Assembly: GCF_004801855.1 (NCBI RefSeq)
Contig: NZ_SSTC01000011.1
Location: 1-64,000 of the forward strand
DNA length: 64,000 nt
From: Pseudomonas sp. A-1
GTDB taxonomy: Bacteria > Pseudomonadota > Gammaproteobacteria > Pseudomonadales > Pseudomonadaceae
Direction: 5' to 3'
Part shown: one piece after another, positions 1-7,623 of the stretch
Position numbering within the stretch: position 1 is the first letter of the stretch
How the letters are laid out: the number at the start of each line of letters is the position of its first letter
Made by a program: the position numbers and the translations under genes
Notes under the pieces: model-generated
Databases searched by the model: none
Seen by the model: only the letters and a program-made list of their open reading frames with translations
Told to the model about the DNA's origin: nothing

Positions 1-1001
1 GCTTCCAGGCAGTCGGCGCGCGCCGGCGTCGGCCGCACTCCCGTCCACAGGCCGGCGCTGGCGGCGGCGCCAGCGGCCGCCGGCAGCTGCAGGGTGCGGC
101 AGCAGAACTCGCCGCGCGCGGTCTGCACGCTGAGCGGAGCGCCCTGCTGCAGACGGCGCAGCAGGTTCTGGCTGTCGCCGCCGAGCAGCTCGGCGCAGCG
201 CCGGCCGAGCAGCAGCTCGCGCGGCAGCTCGAGCAGCGCACAGGCCTGGTCGTTGGCGGCCAGCAGCGTGCCGTCCAGATCGAGGGCCAAGAGGCCCTGC
301 CAGGGCGAGTCGAGGTACTGGCGGCGGCAGTGGAAGGCCATCACCAGTTGCTCGGGATGCAGGCTGGCGAACAGCCGGCTCTCGATCTGGCTGGCGGCCA
401 GCATCAGGGTGGCGAGGTTGTCCTGCGGCTGCGCCATCAGGCCGACGCGGGTCAGGTCGAGCACCCCGACCACGCCGCCCTGCGGGTCGCGGATCGGCAC
501 CGAGGTGCAGGAGAACTGGCTGAGGCGGTCGAGGTAGTGCTCGCCGCAGTCGATCAGCGTCGGCCGCGCCTCGACCAGCGCGGTGCCGAGGGCGTTGGTG
601 CCGCGCAGCGCCTCGCTCCAGCAGCTGCCGACGCGCAGGTCGTGCAGGCCGAAGCGCGCCAGTTGGGCGGTCTGCCCCTCGATGGCCAGCACGCGCGCCT
701 CGCTGTCGCCGAGGATGATCAGCCCGCTGTCGCCGAGCTGGCGGGTCAGGTAGTCGAGCTGCGGGGTCGCGGCATCCAGCAGCAGGCGATTGACGGCGAG
801 CACCTGCTCGGCGTCGGGCGCGGCGTCGCTGGCCAGCGCCGGCTCGTCGCAGCTCACGCCGAAGTCGAGGCTGCGCCGCCAGGAGGCGTCGATCTCGGCA
901 CGCAGGACGCCTTCGGGCAGTCGCCCGCCGGACCGCAAGGTCTGGCGGATCCTGCGCGAAGCCCCGATGAAGTCTTCTGTTGTTCTTGTCGACAGGGCCA
1001 T
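1..1001 (-). CDS. Sigma-54-dependent activator, AcoR type (N-terminal part, runs off left edge)
   Basis: Reading the minus strand from an ATG at 1001 gives an open frame to the window edge (about 333 codons, no stop). A GGAG ribosome-binding site precedes the ATG. The protein begins MALSTRTTEDFIGASR and contains a GAF-like sensory region, with 'SCWSEALRGTNALGTAL' and 'YLDRLSQFSCTSVPIRDPQGGVVGVLDLT', which is the usual signature of AcoR/DhaR-type activators. A PAS-like stretch follows (LLALDLDGTLLAANDQACALLELP). The AAA+ and helix-turn-helix domains would lie beyond position 1, so sigma-54 dependence is inferred from the N-terminal architecture. Its target is unknown. It is transcribed away from the TonB receptor gene, and the phenylacetaldehyde genes are nearby but not adjacent. 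Confidence 0.8.
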   Translation of the reverse strand, partial: MALSTRTTEDFIGASRRIRQTLRSGGRLPEGVLRAEIDASWRRSLDFGVSCDEPALASDAAPDAEQVLAVNRLLLDAATPQLDYLTRQLGDSGLIILGDSEARVLAIEGQTAQLARFGLHDLRVGSCWSEALRGTNALGTALVEARPTLIDCGEHYLDRLSQFSCTSVPIRDPQGGVVGVLDLTRVGLMAQPQDNLATLMLAASQIESRLFASLHPEQLVMAFHCRRQYLDSPWQGLLALDLDGTLLAANDQACALLELPRELLLGRRCAELLGGDSQNLLRRLQQGAPLSVQTARGEFCCRTLQLPAAAGAAASAGLWTGVRPTPARADCLE

Positions 1002-1351
1002 GGGTACTCCAGCGAATCACGACTCGGAAGCCCGCCCCGGCAGGCGCCGGAGTGAGTGGAAACCACCCGCCGGCGCACCAGGTGTGGCCGGGGGAAACCA
1101 TCGCCCGGGGAGCGGATGGCCGTCGTTCACTGCGCCCCCGGCGCCGGCAGGGCGCAGGGGAGCGGGCGGACAGCATTGCACGGCACCCCGTTGACGTAAA
1201 GGTCAACACGGTAGCCGTCCGGACTGCCCGAGTTGCAGCAAGTTCCGCGCCAGAGCGGCGATGCAGGGTGCGCGGAGCGGCACATCGACATTGCCTTTTA
1301 TTTGATAATATTTATCATTAGATACATTATTACATCACCAAAGAGACCGCC
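1002..1351. other. Divergent intergenic region (AcoR-type regulator / TonB receptor)
   Basis: This 350-base stretch separates two divergent genes and has no credible gene of its own. Its first 280 bases are GC-rich. The last 65 bases next to the TonB receptor are strikingly AT-rich and carry the Fur-like palindrome listed separately. Confidence 0.6.
1304..1322 (+). promoter_or_regulatory. Fur-box-like operator
   Basis: GATAATATTTATCATTA (1304-1320) matches the Fur consensus GATAATGATAATCATTA at 14 of 17 positions. It contains inverted arms TGATAA/TTATCA. It lies about 30 bases before the start of a TonB-dependent receptor, the usual place for iron-dependent repression. This is a consensus match by eye only; a Zur- or Nur-type regulator cannot be excluded. 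Confidence 0.6.
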
Positions 1352-3445
1352 ATGCCGTTCACCCCACGCGCCGGACTGATGCTGACACTGTTCGCCAGCG
1401 CCCTCCCCGTCCACGCCGCCACCCCACTGGAGCTTGACAGCCTGACGATCGAGGACACCTGGGAAACCGCCGACGGCCCGGTGCAGGGCTATCGCGCCGG
1501 CCGCTCGGCCAGCGCCACGCGCACCGACAGCGCCATCGAGGAAATCCCCCAGGCGATCAGCGTGATCCCCGCCCAGGTGCTTGCCGACCTCGACAGCACC
1601 AGCGTGGAGCGCGCCCTGGACTTCGCCGGCGGCGTCGCCCGGCAGAACAACTTCGGCGGTCTGACCCTGTACGAGTACAGCGTGCGCGGCTTCGCCACCT
1701 CGGAGTTCTACAAGGACGGCTTCAGCGCCAACCGCGGCTACCCCAGCGCCCCGGACGCCGCCAACATCGAGCGCATCGAAGTGCTCAAGGGGCCGGCCGC
1801 CAGCCTCTACGGCCGCGGCGACCCGGGCGGCACGGTGAACATCGTCACCAAGAAGCCACAGGCCGAAACCTTCGCCCGCCTGCAGACCAGCGCCGGCAGC
1901 TGGGATCGCTACCGCACCAGCCTGGACGCCAACGCGCCGCTGGACGAGGCCGGCAATCTGCTCGGCCGTCTCAACCTGGCGGTGGAGGACAACGGCAGCT
2001 TCCGCGATCACGTCGACAACAGCCGCCAGTTCGTCGCCCCCAGCCTGGCCTGGCAGCTCGGTGCCGACACCCGCCTGCTGGTCGAGGGCGAGTTCTCGCG
2101 CAGCAACGTGGTGTTCGACCGCGGCATCGTCGCGCCGAACGGCCGGCTGGGCAGCGTGTCGCGCTCGACCTTCCTCGGCGAGCCAAGCGACGGCCACATC
2201 GACAACGACAACGACCAGCTGCAGGCCAGCCTCGAACATGTGCTCGACGACAACTGGCACCTGCGCCTGGCCAGCCACTACAAGACCGGGCGCATCGCCG
2301 GCTTCGCCTCGGAGAACCAGTCCCTGGCCGCCGACGGCCGCACCCTGACCCGGCGCTTCCGCGAGCGCGACACCACCTGGCACGACAGCATCAGCCAGCT
2401 GGAGCTGCACGGCCGCCTGGATCTCGCCGGCATCGAGCACCGCCTGCTGATCGGCGGCGAGTACGAGAACTTCCGCAAGAACGAACGGGTTACCGAGATC
2501 CGCCCGCGCAGCGCCATCGACATCTACCAGCCGGTCTACGGCCGTCCGCGCCCGGATGGTGCCCGCTCGGGCAGCGACTTCCACGAACGGGTGACCAGCC
2601 AGGCCCTCAACCTGCAGGATCAGCTCGACTTCGGCAACGGCCTGCACGGCCTGCTCGGCGTGCGCCTGGAGCGCTACGAGCAGACCATCGACAACCGGGT
2701 CAGCGGCAACAGCACTGACCAGCAGCAGGATGCCGTCACCTGGCGCAGCGGCCTGCTCTATCAACTGACCCCGCAGGTCGGCCTGTTCGCCAACGCCTCG
2801 ACCTCGTTCAAGCCCAACAGCGGGCTGGACGCCAGTGGCCGCGCCTTCGACCCCGAGGAGGGCATCGGCTACGAGAGCGGCGTCAAGCTGGACCTGTTCG
2901 ACGGCCGCCTCGGCGCCACCCTGGCCGCCTTCCATCTGACCAAGGAGAACGTGCTGACCGCCGACCCGGCCGACCCGAGCTTCAGCCACGCCGCCGGCGA
3001 GGCGCGCAGCCAGGGCATCGACCTGCAGTTCAGCGGCCAGTTGAGCGATGCCCTGCGCCTGATCGGCGCCTGGGCCTGGATCGACGCCGAGGTCACCAAG
3101 GACAGCAGCCTGCCCAGCGGCAGCCGCCTGCTCGGCGTGCCCGAGCACAGCGCCAGCCTGCTCGGCGTCTACGAGTTCCGGGACGGCTGGCTCAAGGGCG
3201 GCGATCTCGGCGCGGCGCTCACCCACGTCGGCACCCGCCTCGGCCAGAGCGGCAGCGACTTCGAGCTGCCCGCCTACACCACCGTCGACCTGCTCGCCCA
3301 CTACCCGCTCGGCGAACGCGCACGGCTGGGCGTCAACCTCAACAACGTCTTCGACGAGAAGTACTACGAGCGGTCCTACAGCGCCCTGTGGGTCGCCCCC
3401 GGCGCACCGCGCAACCTGACCTTCAACCTGACACTCGACCTCTGA
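1352..3445 (+). CDS. TonB-dependent siderophore-type outer-membrane receptor
   Basis: 697 residues, starting with a signal peptide (about residues 1-22, ending VHA). A plug domain follows, with 'RTDSAIEEIPQAISVIPAQVLADL' and 'IERIEVLKGPAASLYGRGDPGGTVNIVTKKP', hallmarks of the ferrisiderophore (FhuA/FpvA) class. The rest is a beta-barrel ending 'NLTFNLTLDL' with the terminal aromatic/leucine pattern of outer-membrane proteins. It should import a metal chelate using TonB energy. A Fur-like box lies just upstream and a DUF4198 gene follows 14 bases downstream, so the two form a likely operon. The substrate cannot be read from sequence; DUF4198 partners are often linked to nickel or cobalt as well as iron. 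Confidence 0.9.
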   Translation: MPFTPRAGLMLTLFASALPVHAATPLELDSLTIEDTWETADGPVQGYRAGRSASATRTDSAIEEIPQAISVIPAQVLADLDSTSVERALDFAGGVARQNNFGGLTLYEYSVRGFATSEFYKDGFSANRGYPSAPDAANIERIEVLKGPAASLYGRGDPGGTVNIVTKKPQAETFARLQTSAGSWDRYRTSLDANAPLDEAGNLLGRLNLAVEDNGSFRDHVDNSRQFVAPSLAWQLGADTRLLVEGEFSRSNVVFDRGIVAPNGRLGSVSRSTFLGEPSDGHIDNDNDQLQASLEHVLDDNWHLRLASHYKTGRIAGFASENQSLAADGRTLTRRFRERDTTWHDSISQLELHGRLDLAGIEHRLLIGGEYENFRKNERVTEIRPRSAIDIYQPVYGRPRPDGARSGSDFHERVTSQALNLQDQLDFGNGLHGLLGVRLERYEQTIDNRVSGNSTDQQQDAVTWRSGLLYQLTPQVGLFANASTSFKPNSGLDASGRAFDPEEGIGYESGVKLDLFDGRLGATLAAFHLTKENVLTADPADPSFSHAAGEARSQGIDLQFSGQLSDALRLIGAWAWIDAEVTKDSSLPSGSRLLGVPEHSASLLGVYEFRDGWLKGGDLGAALTHVGTRLGQSGSDFELPAYTTVDLLAHYPLGERARLGVNLNNVFDEKYYERSYSALWVAPGAPRNLTFNLTLDL

Positions 3446-3459
3446 CTAAGGAGTCCGCC

Positions 3460-4188
3460 ATGCCCCGTACCCGCCACCTGCTGCTCGCCACCCTGCTCGG
3501 CAGCCTGATCGCCGGCCCCGTCGCCGCCCACGGCCTGTGGACCGAGCAGCGCCGCGGCCAGATCGAAACCATCTACGGCCACGGCGCCGAGGACAACGCC
3601 TTCAAGGCCGAGAAGATCAGCGGCGCCTGGGCCTTCGACCGCCAGGGTCGCCCGCTCGCCGTGGAGATCCAGCGCCTCGACGACCACGCCCGCCTCAAGC
3701 CCGCGGCCGCACCGGCGGTGCTCGCCGTGGCTCTGGACAACGGCGCCTGGTCGCAGACCCCGGAGAAGAAGTGGATCAATGCCGGGCGCAGCCAGGTGCC
3801 GGAATCGGTGCGCTCGCTGCACACCTGGAAGTACAGCCTGGCGATCCACGAGGAAGGCGCGCAGCTGCCGGACCTCGCCCCGCTGAAGATGGTCATCGTC
3901 CCCGAGCGCGACCCGCTCAGCGTCGGCGCCGGCCACAGGCTGCCGGTGCGCGTGCTGGTGGACGGCAAACCGGCCGCCGGCGTGAAGCTGATCGGCGACT
4001 ATCGCTGCGCCCCGGACAGCGTCAGCGCGGAAACCGACGCCGAGGGTCGCGCCGAGGTGACGGTGCGCAACGAAGGCCTCAACGTCATCGCCGCCGAAGT
4101 CAGCCTGCCGGTGAAGGGCGACAAGGACATCGAGGAACGCGGCCTGTTCGCCTCGCTGACCTTCGTCGGCCAGGCCCATCACGAGTGA
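3460..4188 (+). CDS. DUF4198 family periplasmic protein
   Basis: 242 residues with a signal peptide (cleavage near VAAHG, residue 23). The mature protein starts with 'HGLWTEQRRGQIETIYGHGAEDNAFKAEKI', typical of DUF4198 proteins that sit beside TonB receptors or metal transporters. A C-terminal region resembles a carboxypeptidase-regulatory-like fold (GKPAAGVKLIGDY...DAEGRAEVTVRNEGLNVI). The ATG at 3460 follows an AAGGAG ribosome-binding site, and the gene directly trails the receptor. The exposed N-terminal histidine may bind metal. No enzymatic role is known. The family assignment is solid; the function is inferred from context. Confidence 0.8.
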   Translation: MPRTRHLLLATLLGSLIAGPVAAHGLWTEQRRGQIETIYGHGAEDNAFKAEKISGAWAFDRQGRPLAVEIQRLDDHARLKPAAAPAVLAVALDNGAWSQTPEKKWINAGRSQVPESVRSLHTWKYSLAIHEEGAQLPDLAPLKMVIVPERDPLSVGAGHRLPVRVLVDGKPAAGVKLIGDYRCAPDSVSAETDAEGRAEVTVRNEGLNVIAAEVSLPVKGDKDIEERGLFASLTFVGQAHHE

Positions 4189-4237
4189 GCCCGCCTGCCG
4201 GCCCGCCACTGCACGGGCCGGCAGTCTCCAGCACCGA

Positions 4238-5728
4238 TCAGTGCGCGATGCACACCGACTTGATCTCGGTATAGGCCTCGACCGCCGCGCGGCCGAACTC
4301 GCGGCCGACGCCGGACTGCTTGACCCCACCGAACGGCATGTTGGGGTCGAGCAGCACGTGGGCGTTGACCCACACGGTGCCGGCCTCGATGCGCGGCACC
4401 AGGTTCATCGCCTTGCTCAGGTCGTTGGTCCACAGGCTGGCGGCCAGGCCGTATTCGCTGTCGTTGGCCATGGCGATGGCCTCGTCCTCGTCGTCGAACG
4501 GCAGCACCGCGAGCACCGGGCCGAACACCTCGTCGCGGGCGATGCCCATGTCCTGGCGCACGTCGGCCAGCACGGTCGGCTGCACGTAGAAGCCGTCGAG
4601 CGCCGGCGCCTGGCCGCCGGTGACCACGCGGGCGCCCTCGGCGCGCGCCCTGTCGATGTGCTCGAGCACGCTCTGCTGCTGCTTGCGCGACACCAGCGGG
4701 TTGATCGCCGCGTCGGGGTCGAGGCCCGGACCGAGCGGCAGGCTGGCCACCGCGGCGCCCAGCTTGTCGACGAACTCGGCGTAGCGCGAGCGCTGCACGT
4801 AGAAGCGCGAGGCGGCGGCGCACACCTGGCCCTGGTTGAGCAGGCCGCCGAGCAGCGCGCCCTGCACCGCCTTGTCGAGGTCGGCGTCGGCCAGCACGAT
4901 CATCGGGTTCTTGCCGCCCAGCTCGAGGGCGAAGCGGGTCATGTTCTGCATGGCGGCGATGCCGACGCCGCGGCCCACCTCAGTGGAGCCGGTGAACGAC
5001 ACCTTGCTGACCAGCGGGTGGCCGGCCAGGGCGTTGCCGATGCGGCTGCCGCGGCCGGTGACCAGGTTGAGCGCGCCGGCCGGCACGCCGGCCTCATGGG
5101 CCAGCTCGACCAGGCGCAGGGCCGACAGCGGCGTCTCGCTGGCCGGCTTGAGCACCACGGTGCAGCCGCAGGCCAGCGCCGGCATGGCCTTCCACAGGCT
5201 GATCATCAGCGGGAAGTTCCACGGGATGATGCCGGCCACCACGCCGACCGGCTCGCGGCGGGCGAAGGCGGTGTAGCGCGCACCCTGCGGCACCGGGATG
5301 GACACGTCGAGGGTCTGGCCCTCGATCTTGGTCGCCCAGCCGGCCATGTAGCGCATGAACTCGACGCTGGCGCCGACGTCGAGCATGCGCGAGATGTTGA
5401 TCGACTTGCCCTGGTTGAGGGTCTCCAGCTGCGCCAGCTCCTCGCCGTGTTCCTCGACCAGCGCGGCGAAGCGCAGCAGGATGCGCTCGCGGTCGGCCGG
5501 ACGCAGGCCGGACCACACGCCGTTCCTGAACGCGGCGTGCGCCGACTGCACGGCACGGTCGAGCAGCGCCTCGTCGGCCTCGGCGACCTCGGCGATGCGC
5601 TCTCCGGTGGCCGGGTTGACCACCGGGCTGCGCGGACTGTCGTCGACCAGCCACTGGCCGTCGATGAAGCAGCCGTGGCGGCGCTGGAGGAAGGCCGCAA
5701 CCTGCGGCAGGACGTTGACGAGACTCAT
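4238..5728 (-). CDS. feaB: Phenylacetaldehyde dehydrogenase (NAD-dependent aldehyde dehydrogenase)
   Basis: 496 residues of the aldehyde dehydrogenase superfamily. The NAD-binding and catalytic features are in place: N171 in PWNFP, FTGSTEVG near 245-252, the general base E269 in LELGGKNP, and nucleophile C303 in NQGQVCAA. Length and sequence resemble FeaB/PadA of Pseudomonas and E. coli, which oxidise phenylacetaldehyde to phenylacetate. An AraC regulator of the FeaR type lies immediately upstream on the same strand and the phenylacetate pathway follows, so the role as a feeder into the paa pathway is well supported. No phenylethylamine dehydrogenase or oxidase is present, so the aldehyde source lies elsewhere (2-phenylethylamine or styrene are possibilities). 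Confidence 0.85.
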   Translation of the reverse strand: MSLVNVLPQVAAFLQRRHGCFIDGQWLVDDSPRSPVVNPATGERIAEVAEADEALLDRAVQSAHAAFRNGVWSGLRPADRERILLRFAALVEEHGEELAQLETLNQGKSINISRMLDVGASVEFMRYMAGWATKIEGQTLDVSIPVPQGARYTAFARREPVGVVAGIIPWNFPLMISLWKAMPALACGCTVVLKPASETPLSALRLVELAHEAGVPAGALNLVTGRGSRIGNALAGHPLVSKVSFTGSTEVGRGVGIAAMQNMTRFALELGGKNPMIVLADADLDKAVQGALLGGLLNQGQVCAAASRFYVQRSRYAEFVDKLGAAVASLPLGPGLDPDAAINPLVSRKQQQSVLEHIDRARAEGARVVTGGQAPALDGFYVQPTVLADVRQDMGIARDEVFGPVLAVLPFDDEDEAIAMANDSEYGLAASLWTNDLSKAMNLVPRIEAGTVWVNAHVLLDPNMPFGGVKQSGVGREFGRAAVEAYTEIKSVCIAH

Positions 5729-5886
5729 GCGGGTACCTCGATTCCGGAAATGCGCTGGCGCGCAGGAACGGACGGGCAGCCGCGGGCCGGCCCATCCTCA
5801 TGGACGGGCCATTGTGCGCAGGCGTCGGCGGCGAAGCTGGTCCGTGCGTGCCAGGCACATTGCCGAGGCTGCCAGGCCGGCTGTAC

Positions 5887-5977
5887 GGGCGAACTCATTC
5901 GCCATGGACCGCAGCGCGGCCCCGGAGGTTGCCCAAGGCAGGTCGGTGGCCTGCTTGGCGAATGAATTCGCCCCTAC
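5887..5977. repeat. Inverted pair of REP-like elements
   Basis: GGGCGAACTCATTCGCC at 5887-5903 and GGCGAATGAATTCGCCCC at 5956-5973 are inverted copies of the same Pseudomonas-type palindromic repeat, about 50 bases apart. A third, complete copy lies at 7583-7614. They occupy the gap between feaB and feaR, and the pair could form a large stem-loop. No coding capacity is evident. Confidence 0.7.
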
Positions 5978-5998
5978 TAACGGACGCCAGGGCGACCG

Positions 5999-6913
5999 CT
6001 ACTGGTAGCGCTTGCGGTACTCGCCGGGGGAAACGCCGAAGCGCGCCTTGAAGGCGCTGGAGAAGTAGCTGGCGTCGGAGAAGCCGAAGTCGTAGCCGAG
6101 CGCCGACAGCTTGAGTTCGCCGCCGCCATGGCGCAGCGCCTCGGCGCACAGGTCGAGGCGGCGGTTGCGGATGTACTGCGCCACCACCAGCTGGTGGCGG
6201 GCGAACAGCCGGTACAGGCCGCGCAGCGACACGCCGATCTCGCGGGCGATCAGCTCGGGGCACAGCTCGGCCTCGCAGATGTGCCGTTCGATGAACGCCT
6301 GGGCGCGGCGGAACAGCCGCGCATGCGGATCGTCGTCGCTGTCGCCGCCGGCCAGCGCCGGGCGCAGCAGGCTGACCAGCGCGTCGAGGGTCGCCTCGCT
6401 CTCCGCCAGGCTCAGCCCCTCCTGGCGCGCCGATTCGCGCACCAGGCCGTGGGCCAGCACCGCCACCGGGGTGTGCGCGGCGATCCGCGCGCAGCTGCGC
6501 ACGCTGGAGAAGCGTAGGCTGCGCTCGACCACCTCGCGCGGCAGGATCAGGCTGAGCTGGCGCGAACCCTCGCCGTACTCGAACTCGCTGGGCCGCGCGG
6601 CGTCGATCAGGGTGATGTCGCCGGGGGCGAGGACGATGCGCTGGGTGTCCTGGGCCATCTGCGCGCGGCCCTCGAGCTGGAACACCGCGAAGTAGCCCTT
6701 GTCCTCGCCGGTGGCCAGTTCGCGCTCGGTACGGTACAGGCGCGCGTGGGCGATGTCGTTGAACGACATGCGCAGCGCGCCACCCTGGTACTGCTCGATG
6801 CGCCCGGCGAACTCCTCGCCCAGCGCCTTGGCGCAGAAGCGCCCGCACAGCTCGTTGACGCGCTGCAGCCAGCCGTCGAGCGCCTGGTCCACCGCCATGT
6901 GCTTCATGTTCAT
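5999..6913 (-). CDS. feaR: AraC-family activator, FeaR-like
   Basis: 304 residues. The N-terminal half is a ligand-binding region of the 'FSFNDIAHARLYRTER' type found in FeaR. The C-terminal half (about 200-304) carries two helix-turn-helix motifs, ending in the AraC signature 'LSALGYDFGFSDASYFSSAFKARFGVSPGEYRKRY'. The ATG at 6913 was chosen because an AGGTGG ribosome-binding site sits at the right distance; an upstream in-frame start is possible. FeaR activates phenylacetaldehyde dehydrogenase and amine oxidase genes in response to aromatic aldehydes. Its position directly upstream of feaB, in the same direction, supports that role here. Confidence 0.85.
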   Translation of the reverse strand: MNMKHMAVDQALDGWLQRVNELCGRFCAKALGEEFAGRIEQYQGGALRMSFNDIAHARLYRTERELATGEDKGYFAVFQLEGRAQMAQDTQRIVLAPGDITLIDAARPSEFEYGEGSRQLSLILPREVVERSLRFSSVRSCARIAAHTPVAVLAHGLVRESARQEGLSLAESEATLDALVSLLRPALAGGDSDDDPHARLFRRAQAFIERHICEAELCPELIAREIGVSLRGLYRLFARHQLVVAQYIRNRRLDLCAEALRHGGGELKLSALGYDFGFSDASYFSSAFKARFGVSPGEYRKRYQ

Positions 6914-6961
6914 TCGCCACCTCCCGGCATGCCCAGCATATCGCACGCCAAGAATCGCCGG

Positions 6962-7555
6962 TCAGGATGCGCCCTTGGGCTTGACCTCGGAGGCCGGCAG
7001 GCTCGGCCGGTCGGCCTCCAGCTCGGCGAGCGGCGCGCACTCCTCCATCGCCTCGCGGCAGCGCTGCGCCAGTACCTGGTACTCGCGGGTGCCGGCCTGC
7101 TTCCAACGTACTTCCTTGTCGGTGAGCTGGCGGCTGACCCGCGCCGGCGCGCCCATCACCAGCGACTGCTCCTCGCAGGCGAAGCCGGCCTTGACGAAGG
7201 CGCAGGCGGCGACGATCGAGCGCGGCGCGATCTGCGCGTCGTCCATCACCACGGCGTTCATACCGACCATGGCGTCCTCGCCGATCTGGCAGCCGTGCAG
7301 CACCGCGCCGTGGCCGATGTGGCCGTTGCGGGCGACGCGGGTAACGCTTTCCGGGAAGCCGTGGATCACGCAGGTGTCCTGCAGGTTGGCGCCCTCATCG
7401 AGGACGATCCGGCCGAAGTCGCCGCGCAGGCTGGCCAGCGGGCCGACATAGCAGCCGGGACCGACGATCACGTCGCCGATCAGCACGGCGGTGGGATGGA
7501 CGAAGGCGGTGGGATGGACCACCGGGGTGACCCCGGCGTAACGGTAGCAGGGCAT
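6962..7555 (-). CDS. paaY: PaaY, gamma-carbonic-anhydrase-fold thioesterase of the phenylacetate pathway
   Basis: 197 residues of left-handed beta-helix hexapeptide repeats (VHPTAFVHPTAVLIGDVIVGPG...), the gamma-class carbonic anhydrase fold. Metal-ligand-type histidines occur in 'HGFPESVTRVARNGHIGHGAVLHG'. PaaY hydrolyses dead-end CoA esters such as 2-hydroxycyclohepta-1,4,6-triene-1-formyl-CoA, protecting the paa pathway. It lies downstream of paaN on the same strand, separated by a perfect palindrome (7583-7614) that may reduce read-through. Confidence 0.9.
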   Translation of the reverse strand: MPCYRYAGVTPVVHPTAFVHPTAVLIGDVIVGPGCYVGPLASLRGDFGRIVLDEGANLQDTCVIHGFPESVTRVARNGHIGHGAVLHGCQIGEDAMVGMNAVVMDDAQIAPRSIVAACAFVKAGFACEEQSLVMGAPARVSRQLTDKEVRWKQAGTREYQVLAQRCREAMEECAPLAELEADRPSLPASEVKPKGAS

Positions 7556-7582
7556 GGGTATTCCTCTTCTTGTTGTTGTGCC

Positions 7583-7614
7583 CCCGTAGGGGCGAATTCA
7601 TTCGCCCCTACGGG
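7583..7614. repeat. REP-like perfect palindrome between paaN and paaY
   Basis: Two perfect 14-base arms (CCCGTAGGGGCGAA / TTCGCCCCTACGGG) flank a 4-base loop. It is the same element as the inverted pair at 5887-5977. There is no T-run, so this is a REP-type repeat rather than a classic terminator, although it could attenuate paaN to paaY transcription or stabilise the mRNA end. Confidence 0.75.
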
Positions 7615-7623
7615 AAGGTCCGG

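Noticed and set aside
1298-3301. 667-residue minus-strand open frame
   Set aside because: Antisense to the TonB receptor. Its translation is Ala/Gly/Val-rich with no domain; such long shadows are expected at this GC level.
4241-5965. 574-residue plus-strand open frame
   Set aside because: Antisense shadow of feaB with His/Arg/Gly-rich low-complexity translation.
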